This document shows, in pieces, positions 8,637 to 16,769 of a stretch of 29,681 nucleotides of DNA. Location of the stretch: assembly GCA_023412655.1 (NCBI GenBank), contig JAEYNH010000056.1, positions 1 to 29,681 of the forward strand, read 5' to 3'. The notes under the pieces are model-generated. The model had not been told where the DNA came from. It worked only from the letters and a program-made list of their open reading frames with translations, and did no database searches. Position numbers and translations under genes: made by a program. Within the stretch, counting starts at the first letter, position 1. Every line of letters begins with the position of its first letter. The stretch is from Pseudomonadota bacterium. GTDB taxonomy: Bacteria > Pseudomonadota > Alphaproteobacteria > Caulobacterales > Caulobacteraceae.

Positions 8637-10307
8637 CTACCTCAGGTGGAACGCCAGGCCCACGACCACGGGCCCCAGCAGGGGCAGAAGCACGTTGGAG
8701 ATGGCGTAGGTGACGGTGTAGCCGACCACCGGGATGGAGCTTCCGGAGGCGGTAATGAGCGCGCTGATGGCCGGCGTGCTGCACTGCTGACCGGCGATGG
8801 CGCCGAGCAGGAGCGGCGGGTCGAGCTTCAGGAACCTGCGCCCGATGAACAGGGAGAGAGTGGCCGGCACCAGCACGGCCAGTACGGCTGCGACCGGGAG
8901 CCAGACTCCGTATTGGCGGATCAGTCGCAAGGCGTCAGGTCCGGCCGAGAAGCCCACGGCGGCGATGAACGTCGCTAGGCCGAAATCCTTGAGCACCTGC
9001 GCCGCCGACGCGGGAAAGGCGCCAAAGCCCGTGTGCCGCGAGGCGTACCAGCCGACGACCAGCCCCGAGAGGAGACATCCGCCGCCAGTTCCCAGGGTGA
9101 CATGGACCCCGCCAAGGGTGACGCCCAACGCCCCGATCAGTATGCCCGCGAGCACGCCCAGCCCCAGCATGACAAAGTCGGTCTTGTCGGCGGGCGGTGC
9201 AGGCTGGCCAAGCATCTGGCCGGCGGCGCTGACCGCGTTCTCAGGCCCGTACAGCTCCACCAGGTCACCGCTCTGGAGCACGGTCTCGGGCAACACCGGC
9301 ACGGCATGTTCCAGCCGCACGATGCTGCGGATGTAGACGCCGCGCCGGGTGCCCAGGGGCGACAACTTGCGAAGGTCGGCCACGGTCCGGCCGACCACGT
9401 CCTTGTGCTTGAGCACATAGGCGCGGTGCACGAGGGGCAGGTCGGTGGCGTTGGTCGACGCGGCCTCAGGGCCTAGCCCCTCCGCTGCCTGGACCACCGC
9501 CGCCCGGTGTCCCACCAGCAGCAGGACGTCGCCCGGCTGGATCAACTCACTGGGGCCCGGATCGATGGTCGCCTCGCCCCGACGGATGCGCTCGATGGTC
9601 ACGCTCCCGTCCCGGCCGGCTTCGAAGTCGGCGACGGACAGGCCCGCCGCTCCGCCCGCCACGAACGCGCGGCCGACCAGGTCCGGAAGGGCGCTTTCAC
9701 CACCGACCTCGCTTTGCCCCATGCGCTTCGCCAGCTGGGCCGCCGAGGCCTTGAGGTCGATCCGCAGCAGCACGGGCGCCAGCTGGCTGGTGAACAGGAC
9801 GATGGTGATGAGGCCGATCAGGTAGGTGATGCTGTAGGCGGTCGCGATCTGGGCCTGCAGCGACTGCACCTGGGCTGCCGGCACCGGCAGGCTCGCCACC
9901 GCCTCCGTGGCTGTGCCGATGACTGCCGATTCCGTGGCCGAGCCAGCCAGCAGGCCGGCGGCCGCCCCGGCGTCGAGCGACAGCAGGATCGTGGTGCCGA
10001 TGACCACGCCCATGACCGCCACCACCTCGACCACGGACAGCAGGCCGAAGCGCCAGCCCTTGCGAACATTGGCGAAGAACTGAGGGCCGCCTGTGAAGCC
10101 GAGGGCGAAGATGAACAGCGCGAAGGCGATCGACTTGAGATCGTCGGACAGCCGCACCCCGCTGAGGCCCAGCACCAGGGCCACGATCAGCGTGCCACAG
10201 ATTCCGCCGAGCTCGATCGGCCCCACCCTCAGCTTGCCGATCAGATGTCCAAGCGCCAGCGCCAGGAAGAGCGCCAGCGCCGGCTGCTGGACCAGCAGGG
10301 CGCTCAT
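8637..10307 (-). CDS. AspT-like exchanger B (second paralogue)
   Basis: This is a 556-residue inner-membrane protein of the same family and domain order as its downstream neighbour: membrane block (about residues 10-180), two RCK-C-type domains (about 205-355; QPGDVLLLVG and SGDLVELYG), membrane block (about 375-556). The paired motifs differ from those of exchanger A: GSATESAVIGTATEAV in the first half and GAIAGQQCSTPAISAL in the second. The two proteins are clearly homologous but diverged across their whole length, so this is not a recent duplication. The start ATG 10307 overlaps the porin stop as ATGA (10304-10307), indicating translational coupling. It may carry a different amino-acid or dicarboxylate exchange, act at a different concentration range, or pair with exchanger A; sequence alone does not decide. 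Confidence 0.85.
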   Translation of the reverse strand: MSALLVQQPALALFLALALGHLIGKLRVGPIELGGICGTLIVALVLGLSGVRLSDDLKSIAFALFIFALGFTGGPQFFANVRKGWRFGLLSVVEVVAVMGVVIGTTILLSLDAGAAAGLLAGSATESAVIGTATEAVASLPVPAAQVQSLQAQIATAYSITYLIGLITIVLFTSQLAPVLLRIDLKASAAQLAKRMGQSEVGGESALPDLVGRAFVAGGAAGLSVADFEAGRDGSVTIERIRRGEATIDPGPSELIQPGDVLLLVGHRAAVVQAAEGLGPEAASTNATDLPLVHRAYVLKHKDVVGRTVADLRKLSPLGTRRGVYIRSIVRLEHAVPVLPETVLQSGDLVELYGPENAVSAAGQMLGQPAPPADKTDFVMLGLGVLAGILIGALGVTLGGVHVTLGTGGGCLLSGLVVGWYASRHTGFGAFPASAAQVLKDFGLATFIAAVGFSAGPDALRLIRQYGVWLPVAAVLAVLVPATLSLFIGRRFLKLDPPLLLGAIAGQQCSTPAISALITASGSSIPVVGYTVTYAISNVLLPLLGPVVVGLAFHLR

Positions 10308-11725
10308 CGCACGAGGTCGTACTTCAGCGACGCCTGCAACCTCGTGACATCGGCGTCGCGCCCGTTCTGCAGCTCATGGCGACCGTAGAGGGCCTCGACC
10401 CCCACGGTGAAATTGGGACTGACCGCCCAGATGAGGTTCAGCGCGCCGTAGCCGCTTGATCGGAAGGCCGTGGGCACGAGGAGGTCGTCGCGCTCGAGGA
10501 CCAGCGCGCTGCCCACGAGGTTGGATCGCCACTTCGGGCTCCAGTGATGCGTGTATGCGAGATAGCCGCCATAGGCTTTGAGGGGCCGTATCTTCCCGTC
10601 GGGCTCGACGACGCCGTCGTAGCCGAGACCGCCAAGGTCATTGAAGTAGCGGGCGATGCCGTCGCCATAGGTCAACCCGGCCATCAGGAAGTCCCCGTAG
10701 ATCGTCACCAGGCCGGCGACGTTGAGGCCGTAGGCGAAGGCGGACTCGTCGCGGCGGCCATCGCTGTAACCGAGGTTCCGCGCGACGGCCGAAGCCTGCC
10801 AATGACCGCGCTTGCCCTCCCATCGCAGCGCGCCCACCAGATCCGGCGCAGGCTGCGTGCCATCCCAGGTGGCCGGCAGGGTTAGCTGAGAGTCGGGGTC
10901 TTCCAGCGACAGGGTGGCGGTGGCGCCGCCGCCGATCTTCCAGATCTGGCGGATTGCCGTGGTGCGTGCGAACGCCGAGCCGTTCGGCCCCTCGTCATCG
11001 AGGGTTTCGGGAGAGGCGTCCGCGTCCATGAAGGCGCTGTACCCATAGCCGGCGTAGGTGTTGCCGACCTGCCCGTGAGCCTGGCGCAGACGAAACGCGG
11101 TGCCGCCGTTGCTGCCGTAGAAGTCGTTCTCCAGGTAGAACCGCAGGGGACCGAGGGAACTGGGACGCCGCACGTCGAAGCTGAAGCGGGTGGCGTTGGC
11201 GTCGAGCTTGGAGTTCCGGGCATCGCCGGCGTCCACCGGGATGCTCGACGTGACAAACGTCCGCGGGTTGCCTGCCGGCCGGAAGTCGTAAATGGCGTTG
11301 ACCTTCGCAAAGCCGCCCAGCTTCACCATGGTCTCGGTTCCGGGGATCGGAATGTAGCCCTTCAGGTCCGGATCGTTCGGCGGCGGGCGGGTGTCAGGCC
11401 GGGCCACGCCGGTCTGCTGGTCCCCGATCGTATCGCGTGGGGGGAGCTGGGACGGCGGAGTGGCGGCGCTCGCCTGTCGGGTCATCTGCGGCGCCGGCGC
11501 CTGCGGAGCCGGCGCTTGAGGCGCGGCGGTGCTGACAGGAGCGTCGGGAGCCTTGGCCGCGCTCGCCTCCAGGTCATTGAGGCGCGACTGCAAGGCGGCA
11601 ACGGCCTTGCGCAGTTCTATCACTTCCTGGGCAAGTTCGGCGTCAGACGGGTTCTGCGCCATGGCAGGGGAGCCGATCACAACCACAGGTGCGGCCAGCA
11701 ACGCGACGAACCGTGGGTGCGGCAT
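10304..11725 (-). CDS. DcaP-like outer membrane porin
   Basis: This 473-residue outer-membrane protein is the first gene of the aspartate operon. It has a signal peptide (VALLAAPVVVIGSPAMA), a short coiled coil (about residues 26-58; ELAQEVIELRKAVAALQSRL) and a Pro/Ala/Gln linker with APQAP repeats. A porin barrel follows, beginning near IPGTETMVKLGGFAKVNAIYDF and ending ADVTRLQASLKYDLVR. This coiled-coil-plus-barrel plan and the GTxTxxKxGGFxKxD-like entry are typical of DcaP-type trimeric porins, known in Acinetobacter for dicarboxylate uptake. Aspartate is a dicarboxylate, so the genomic context supports an aspartate-entry role, which is inference. The ATG at 11725 has only a weak ribosome-binding site (TGGAG lies too far upstream). 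A candidate promoter lies at 11756-11780. Confidence 0.85.
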   Translation of the reverse strand: MPHPRFVALLAAPVVVIGSPAMAQNPSDAELAQEVIELRKAVAALQSRLNDLEASAAKAPDAPVSTAAPQAPAPQAPAPQMTRQASAATPPSQLPPRDTIGDQQTGVARPDTRPPPNDPDLKGYIPIPGTETMVKLGGFAKVNAIYDFRPAGNPRTFVTSSIPVDAGDARNSKLDANATRFSFDVRRPSSLGPLRFYLENDFYGSNGGTAFRLRQAHGQVGNTYAGYGYSAFMDADASPETLDDEGPNGSAFARTTAIRQIWKIGGGATATLSLEDPDSQLTLPATWDGTQPAPDLVGALRWEGKRGHWQASAVARNLGYSDGRRDESAFAYGLNVAGLVTIYGDFLMAGLTYGDGIARYFNDLGGLGYDGVVEPDGKIRPLKAYGGYLAYTHHWSPKWRSNLVGSALVLERDDLLVPTAFRSSGYGALNLIWAVSPNFTVGVEALYGRHELQNGRDADVTRLQASLKYDLVR

Positions 11726-11755
11726 ATTATCTACCGGGGCTATTTCTCCACCCGA

Positions 11756-11780
11756 ACCGCCAACCCATGGTTGTGGTTCC
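11756..11780 (-). promoter_or_regulatory. Candidate ECF/EcfG-like promoter or operator upstream of the dcaP-aspT-aspD operon
   Basis: On the minus strand, GGAAC (11780-11776) is followed after exactly 16 nt by CGGT (11759-11756), one base off the alphaproteobacterial EcfG consensus GGAAC-N16-CGTT. The ATG is 30 nt downstream, a plausible leader length. The same stretch is an inverted repeat: GAACC and CAACC boxes (11754-11758, 11761-11765) face GGTTG and GGTTC boxes (11769-11773, 11775-11779). It could therefore instead be a regulator's operator. Confidence 0.35.
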
Positions 11781-11872
11781 TGGCTGCCCCCTCATTTGCT
11801 GAATATTTCGACGTGTAGACGGCTCTTTTCGCAACCTTAGGTGATCCGCGACGCTGTAATTCCTGGCCTCCC

Positions 11873-11886
11873 GACCACCCGTGGTC
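11873..11886. promoter_or_regulatory. Perfect inverted repeat GACCAC-CC-GTGGTC, candidate operator
   Basis: Two 6-bp arms separated by 2 bp lie 28 bp upstream of the TolC-like start codon, in the divergent region between the export and aspartate operons. Position and symmetry fit a small dimeric repressor site (TetR or MarR class are common for export operons), but no regulator gene is in the window. The rest of this 188-bp intergenic stretch (11726-11913) shows no convincing housekeeping -35/-10 pair. Confidence 0.3.
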
Positions 11887-11913
11887 GCAAGCGGAGGCGC
11901 GGGAGGACTCGCC

Positions 11914-13422
11914 ATGCGCGCGTCTGGGCAGAGGTTCGGGCGATTGGGGCGCTGGTCCGTCACGCTCGTCCTGGCCGCCGCCGCGCAGGCCGCTCTCTGC
12001 CAGCAGGCCGCGGCCCAGGCCCCTGCTGCCCTGTCCTTCGAGGCGGCCAGTCAGCGGCTGAACGAGACCTCGAGCGTCGCGCGCGCGGCGGACGCCAACG
12101 TCACGGCGGCGCGTGAGACCGCCCGAGCGGTCGCCACCCTGAACCGGCCGACCATCTCGGTCGACGCCCAGGTCCTGCGTTACGAGAAGAGCTTCGACAT
12201 CTCGCTGTCCGACGCGGCCAACGAGGCCGGATCAGTCGCGAGCCAGCTGCTGCCGGGGGTGATCGCGGACCTGCCCGGCGTCCCGGGCGACATCCTGCAG
12301 GCGATCAACAGCAGGTTGCAGACGGCCCTGCCGGAGTTCTTCTCCAGCCTTCCGGGCGTCCAACTGAAGATCACGGACACCGTCTTCCGTCCCGTCGTCA
12401 CCGGCGTGATGCCCATCTACACCGGGGGCGCCATCCCGGCCCTGCGCGACGCCGCCGCCGCCAACGTCCAACTGGCCCGCGCCCAGCAGTCGGAGGCCAG
12501 CAACCTGCAGACTGTGGACCTGGTCCGCGCGTACTTCGGCCAGGAGCTGACGCGGCAGGCCCTGGAGATCGCGCGGGACACGCGGGATGGCTTCGACCTG
12601 CACCTGCGGAACGCCAAGGCTATGGAGCGCGAGGGCTTCCTCAGCGCCGGTCAGCGGTTGCAGGTCCAGGTGGCGCGCGACGCGGCCCAGCGCCAGGTCA
12701 ACCGCGCCGAGCTTGAACACGATACGGCGGTCCAGAGCCTGGCGCACATGCTGGATGTCGCATCTACGGTCGAGCCCACCAGCCCGCTGTTCGTCAATTC
12801 CGCGCCGCTCGCACCAGTCGGCGACTTCATCGACGCGGGAGAGGCGGATCACCCCCGCATCGCCCAGGCCGCCGCGGGTCGCGAGCTCGCCGACGCCGGC
12901 GTCGACCTGGCACGTTCGCGCCTGCGGCCGTCGGTATTCGCCTTCGGGGCCTACAATCTTAACCAGAAGAACGCCCTGCCCATCGAGCCCGATTGGATCG
13001 TCGGGATCGGAGCCCGTTACACCCTCATGTCTTCCCTGGGCCGCGAGCGGCTGGTGAGCGCCGCGCGGGCGCGGTCGCGGGCCGCCGAGCAGGTCCAGCG
13101 CCAGACCCGCGACGACGTCCGGATGCTGGTCATCCGCGCCTACAACCTGGTGGAGCTCTCCCGCCTCCAGTTCCTGTCGCTGGACTCCAGCATCGAGGCG
13201 GCGACGGAGAACCTGCGCGTCCAGGACCTGTCCTTCCGCGAGGGCGAGGCCACGGCCTCCGCCGTGGTGGACGCACGCAACCTGTTGGGGACAGCGCGGC
13301 TGCAGCGGGCCGCGGCCGCCTATGAGTACGAACTGGCCCTGGCCGCGCTCCTGGCGGCCAGCAACCGCAGCGGCGAGTTCGTCAGCTACATGCAGCGCGC
13401 CGATCGCGTGGTCGCCCGATGA
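11914..13422 (+). CDS. TolC-family outer membrane efflux protein
   Basis: This 502-residue outer-membrane channel is the first gene of a three-gene export operon. The start at ATG 11914 has GGGAGG seven bases upstream. A signal peptide (SVTLVLAAAAQAALCQQAAAQ) precedes two OEP-type repeats rich in Ala, Arg and Gln helices. Examples are AADANVTAARETARAVATLNRP, followed by VDAQVLRYEKSF, then FRPVVTGVMPIYTGG and AAAANVQLARAQQSEA in the first half, and RPSVFAFGAYNLN, IVGIGARYTLMSS and FREGEATASAVVDARNLL in the second. An insertion of about 60 residues between the first strand and IYTGG (SDAANEAGSVASQLLPGV... region) is longer than in the minimal family pattern. Its stop overlaps the next start as ATGA (13419-13422). 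Substrate is unknown. Confidence 0.9.
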   Translation: MRASGQRFGRLGRWSVTLVLAAAAQAALCQQAAAQAPAALSFEAASQRLNETSSVARAADANVTAARETARAVATLNRPTISVDAQVLRYEKSFDISLSDAANEAGSVASQLLPGVIADLPGVPGDILQAINSRLQTALPEFFSSLPGVQLKITDTVFRPVVTGVMPIYTGGAIPALRDAAAANVQLARAQQSEASNLQTVDLVRAYFGQELTRQALEIARDTRDGFDLHLRNAKAMEREGFLSAGQRLQVQVARDAAQRQVNRAELEHDTAVQSLAHMLDVASTVEPTSPLFVNSAPLAPVGDFIDAGEADHPRIAQAAAGRELADAGVDLARSRLRPSVFAFGAYNLNQKNALPIEPDWIVGIGARYTLMSSLGRERLVSAARARSRAAEQVQRQTRDDVRMLVIRAYNLVELSRLQFLSLDSSIEAATENLRVQDLSFREGEATASAVVDARNLLGTARLQRAAAAYEYELALAALLAASNRSGEFVSYMQRADRVVAR

Positions 13423-14462
13423 CCAACGCCAGCCTCGCGCCCGATCCGGTCCCGCCCGCGCCGCACCGCCGCGGCGCCTTATCGACGAAGACGCTGCTCA
13501 TCGCCTTGGCGGCGGCGGCGGTGCTCATCTTCCTGGCCGTAGGTCTCTACCTGGCCGCCCGGCCGCCCCCGCCGCAGATTCAGGGGATGGTAGAGGCCGA
13601 GACATTCACCGTGGCCACCAAGACGATCTCCCGCGTGGAGAAGATGCTCGTCTCCGAAGGCGATCCGGTCACCGCCGGCCAGGTGCTGGCGATCCTCTCC
13701 AGTCCCGAGGTCAAGGCCGGCGACGAGAAGGCCGCGGCGGCCCTGCGGAGCGCCGAGGCGCTGCAGGAACTCACCCGAGCCGGCGCCCGCGTCGAGGACA
13801 TCCGCTCGGCGGAATCCGTGTGGCGCAGCGCCGAGGCGGCTGCGAACCTCGCCGCCAAGACGGCACGGCGAGCCGAGACCCTGTACGCCGAGGGCGTCAT
13901 CTCCACCCAGCGCCGAGACGAGGCTGTAGCCGCGCGGACCGCGAGCGCAGCACAGGCGAACGCCGCCCGCCAGCAGTACCTGAAGATCGCCGCCGGGGCT
14001 CGCAGCGAGGAAAAGACGATCGCCGACGCCCAGGTGGCTTCGGCCCGAGCCGGTGTCGGCGAGATGGAATCCCTGGAGGCCGAGACGCGGCTGGTCTCGC
14101 CCGCGCCGGGCGAGGTCGCCGAGCGCTTCTCAAACCCCGGAGAACTGGTGCTCATCGGCGTGCCAGTGCTCACGGTGGTCGACCTCAGCAGGGTCTGGGT
14201 GTCGTTCAACTTGCGCGAGTCCGAGTTCCACGACCTGAGCATCGGCCAGACGCTGCGCGGCGACATACCGGCCCTGAACCTCAAGAACGTGCCGTTCCGG
14301 GTGAACTACATCAGCCCCGAGGGGGACTTCGCCATCTGGCGGGCCACCCGGCAGTCCCGGGGCTATGACGTTCGCAGTTTCGAGATCCACGCCAAACCCG
14401 TCAGTCCGGTCAAGAACCTGCGCCCGGGCATGAGCGTCCTTTTCCATTGGCCGGCGCGGTGA
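13419..14462 (+). CDS. HlyD-family periplasmic adaptor (membrane fusion protein)
   Basis: This 347-residue adaptor links the inner-membrane permease to the TolC-like channel. A single N-terminal membrane anchor (about residues 24-47, TLLIALAAAAVLIFLAVGLYLAA) is followed by the first half of a lipoyl-like domain (VEKMLVSEGDPVTAGQVLAIL). An Ala-rich helical hairpin comes next (about 100-210), then the second lipoyl half (LVSPAPGEVAERFSNPGELVLIGVPVLTVVDLS in pieces) and a short beta-barrel with VWVSFNLRESEF and LRGDIPAL. The architecture resembles the YhiI/YbhG adaptors that accompany ABC-2 permeases. Both ends overlap neighbours by 4 bp (ATGA before, GTGA after), so the three genes are translationally coupled. 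Confidence 0.9.
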   Translation: MTNASLAPDPVPPAPHRRGALSTKTLLIALAAAAVLIFLAVGLYLAARPPPPQIQGMVEAETFTVATKTISRVEKMLVSEGDPVTAGQVLAILSSPEVKAGDEKAAAALRSAEALQELTRAGARVEDIRSAESVWRSAEAAANLAAKTARRAETLYAEGVISTQRRDEAVAARTASAAQANAARQQYLKIAAGARSEEKTIADAQVASARAGVGEMESLEAETRLVSPAPGEVAERFSNPGELVLIGVPVLTVVDLSRVWVSFNLRESEFHDLSIGQTLRGDIPALNLKNVPFRVNYISPEGDFAIWRATRQSRGYDVRSFEIHAKPVSPVKNLRPGMSVLFHWPAR

Positions 14463-16726
14463 CCTCCGGCACGGCCGTCTTCGTACGCGCCCTGCGGGCC
14501 GAGGTCGGCCATCTGAGCCGCAGCCGGTGGGACCAGGTCCTGCTGGTTGTCATGCCGCTCGTGCTGCTGACCGTGGTGGGCGCCATGCTCCTGGAGGGCG
14601 TGGTCCGTCAGGTTCCGGTGGCCGTGGTGGACCTGGATCACTCAAACCTCAGCCGCGCCGCCATCCGGAACATGGAAGCCAGCCCGACCCTCCGGGTCGT
14701 GGCGCAGCCGATCGACCTGGAGCAGGCCTGGCCCCTCATGCGCTCCGGCCGCATCTACAGCTTGGCCCTGATCCCCGACGGCGCCGAGAGCAGCGCCTTC
14801 CGCCAGCCGGACGCAGTGATCGTCTACTACAACGCCGCCTTCCAGACGATCGGCTCGCTCGCCGCCTCCGCCCAGGTCACGGCGCTCACCGACGCCGCCA
14901 AGCCGCTGATCGAGAAGCGGGCCCGGGCGGTCGGCGTGCCCGCGGCGCGGCTGAAGCTGCCGTTCGCCCAGGTCACCATCATCGGCAACCCGCAGCTAAG
15001 CTTCGAGCTGTTCCTCGGCGCCCTGATCGGCCCCGGCGTGTTGCACCTGCTGATGGCTTGCGCCTCGGTGATGGGGGTCGGCCGTGAACTGGAAGGCGGC
15101 TCCCTCAAGTCCTGGGCGGCGCGCATGGACGGGCGTCTCGCCTTCGCCCTGGCCGGGAAGCTCGTGCCCTACGTGGCGGTCTTCACCTTCTGGGGCGGGG
15201 TCTGGATCGCCTGGCTCTGCGGGTGGCGCGGATGGCCTGTGGAGGGCAGCCTGATGATGCTGCTTCTGGGTCTGCTGGCTTTGATGGCCGCCACCGCCGG
15301 GATCTCCGTGCTGCTGGTCACCTTGACCGGCGACATGGACTTCGCCTTCTCGGCCACGGCCGTCTACGCCGGCTCGGCCATCGCCTATTCCAACGGCACC
15401 CTGCCCCTGCTCCACGGCCCGGCCTTCGCCCAGTTCTGGAGCAACGTCCTGCCCTACAGCCACTATCTTCTGCTGCAGGGCCAGCAGATGGTACTGGGGG
15501 CCAGCCTCGAGGCGTCGCTGAAGCCGCTGCTGATCCTGCTGGGCGTCGCAACCGTGACCTTCGCGCCGTCTCCGGCCCTGGCCCATCGGCTGGCCAGACG
15601 CACGCCCAAGCCCGAGGACCTCAGCGTCGACCTTCCGGTGAACCGTTTCGGCGGCGCGTTCCTCGGGACGTTCACCGGCATCTTCACCCGCCGCCCGGTG
15701 TTCAGCACCATCCTGTTGGCGGTGGTGGCCTACGCCTTCTACTACCCGATGGCCTACCGGGGTCAGACACCCATCAAGCTTCCCATCGCGGTCGTGGACG
15801 AGGACCGTTCCGCCCTCAGCCGCCGCCTGGTGCAGGATCTGAACGCCACGCGCGCGGTCGACGCCACGGTGCTGGCGGCTTCCCCGCTGGAAGCCGAGGA
15901 CATGGTCCGCGACGCCTATGTCGACGGCGTGCTGAACATTCCGGAGAACTTCGAAGCCTCACTGCTGCGGGGCGATGCGAAGGGTGTCGGCGTCTACCTC
16001 ACTGGGGCCTACCTGGTTCGCGCCACAGCCATGGGTGACGCCGTCACCGGGGTGGCGACCGCCGCAGCGAAGGAGGCCCTTGCGTCGGTGAGCGACGCCG
16101 CCCGGTTGCTGGAGAACGCGCCCACGGTGGTGAAGCGTCCGCTCTACAACACCTCGGAAGGCTACGGCAGCTACGCCGTCCCGGCCGTCAGCGTGATCAT
16201 CCTTCAGCAGACCCTGTTGCTCGGCTCGGCGATGCTGGCCGCCCTGCGCCGGGAGACCCGGGCGCAGGGGCTGCGGGCCCGCGGTTTCCTCGGCCTATGG
16301 TGCGCCCTGACCCTTGTGGGCTCGCTCTCCAGCGTTTTCTATTTCGGCTTCGTCTTCTGGTTCCAGGACTACCCCAGGCTGGGCGATCCTCTCGGCATCG
16401 CCATCGGCATCCCGGTTTTCGCGGCCAGCGCGTCGGCCCTAGGGCTTACCGCCGGCAGCCTCTTCGACCGACACGAGCGGGTCATGCAGATCCTGGTGGG
16501 AACGTCGGTGCCGCTGTTCTTCCTGGGCGGCGCCGCCTGGCCGCTGTTCCTGATGCCGACGCCGTTGGCCTGGTTCGCACGCCTCTTTCCATCCACCTCG
16601 GCCATCCAGCTGTTCGTGAAGCTGAACGCCGCAGGGGCCACCGTCGGCGAGGTGGCCCCGGAGCTCACCACGCTCGCCCTGCTGACGTTCCTCTGGGGCG
16701 CGGCGGCATGGGCGAGGCGGATATGA
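14459..16726 (+). CDS. Fused tandem ABC-2 type permease (two membrane domains, no ATPase)
   Basis: This 755-residue inner-membrane protein has two consecutive ABC-2 permease units. GTG 14459 is chosen because it overlaps the adaptor stop as GTGA; a TTG four codons earlier is possible. Unit 1 (about residues 1-375) has a first helix (QVLLVVMPLVLLTVVGAML), then an extracytoplasmic domain opening with VPVAVVDLDHSNLSRAAIRN, then about five helices. Unit 2 (about 395-755) repeats this plan: STILLAVVAYAFYYPMAY, then LPIAVVDEDRSALSRRLVQD, then about five helices ending ALLTFLWGAAAW. The PVAVVDxDxSxLSRR repeat shows internal duplication. No Walker A, Walker B or ABC signature is present in this protein or elsewhere in the operon, so either an ATPase is encoded elsewhere or the system is not ATP-driven. 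It is the last gene before a hairpin at 16734-16761. Confidence 0.85.
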   Translation: MTSGTAVFVRALRAEVGHLSRSRWDQVLLVVMPLVLLTVVGAMLLEGVVRQVPVAVVDLDHSNLSRAAIRNMEASPTLRVVAQPIDLEQAWPLMRSGRIYSLALIPDGAESSAFRQPDAVIVYYNAAFQTIGSLAASAQVTALTDAAKPLIEKRARAVGVPAARLKLPFAQVTIIGNPQLSFELFLGALIGPGVLHLLMACASVMGVGRELEGGSLKSWAARMDGRLAFALAGKLVPYVAVFTFWGGVWIAWLCGWRGWPVEGSLMMLLLGLLALMAATAGISVLLVTLTGDMDFAFSATAVYAGSAIAYSNGTLPLLHGPAFAQFWSNVLPYSHYLLLQGQQMVLGASLEASLKPLLILLGVATVTFAPSPALAHRLARRTPKPEDLSVDLPVNRFGGAFLGTFTGIFTRRPVFSTILLAVVAYAFYYPMAYRGQTPIKLPIAVVDEDRSALSRRLVQDLNATRAVDATVLAASPLEAEDMVRDAYVDGVLNIPENFEASLLRGDAKGVGVYLTGAYLVRATAMGDAVTGVATAAAKEALASVSDAARLLENAPTVVKRPLYNTSEGYGSYAVPAVSVIILQQTLLLGSAMLAALRRETRAQGLRARGFLGLWCALTLVGSLSSVFYFGFVFWFQDYPRLGDPLGIAIGIPVFAASASALGLTAGSLFDRHERVMQILVGTSVPLFFLGGAAWPLFLMPTPLAWFARLFPSTSAIQLFVKLNAAGATVGEVAPELTTLALLTFLWGAAAWARRI

Positions 16727-16733
16727 GGCTGGG

Positions 16734-16761
16734 GGCGAGCGCCCTTGCGTGTGCGCTCGCC
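16734..16761. terminator. Strong GC-rich hairpin between convergent genes, likely bidirectional terminator
   Basis: GGCGAGCGC (16734-16742) and GCGCTCGCC (16753-16761) form a perfect 9-bp stem with a 10-nt loop. It lies 7 nt after the permease stop and 8 nt before the hdeD stop codon on the other strand, ideal for ending both transcripts. No T-run follows on the plus strand. Confidence 0.55.
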
Positions 16762-16769
16762 GGCTGCGG

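Noticed and set aside
11453..11540. Possible repeat array within the porin gene (repeated GCGCC/GGCGCC-like units).
   Set aside because: It encodes the Pro/Ala/Gln-rich linker (APQAP repeats) between coiled coil and barrel, a normal low-complexity linker, not a DNA repeat element.
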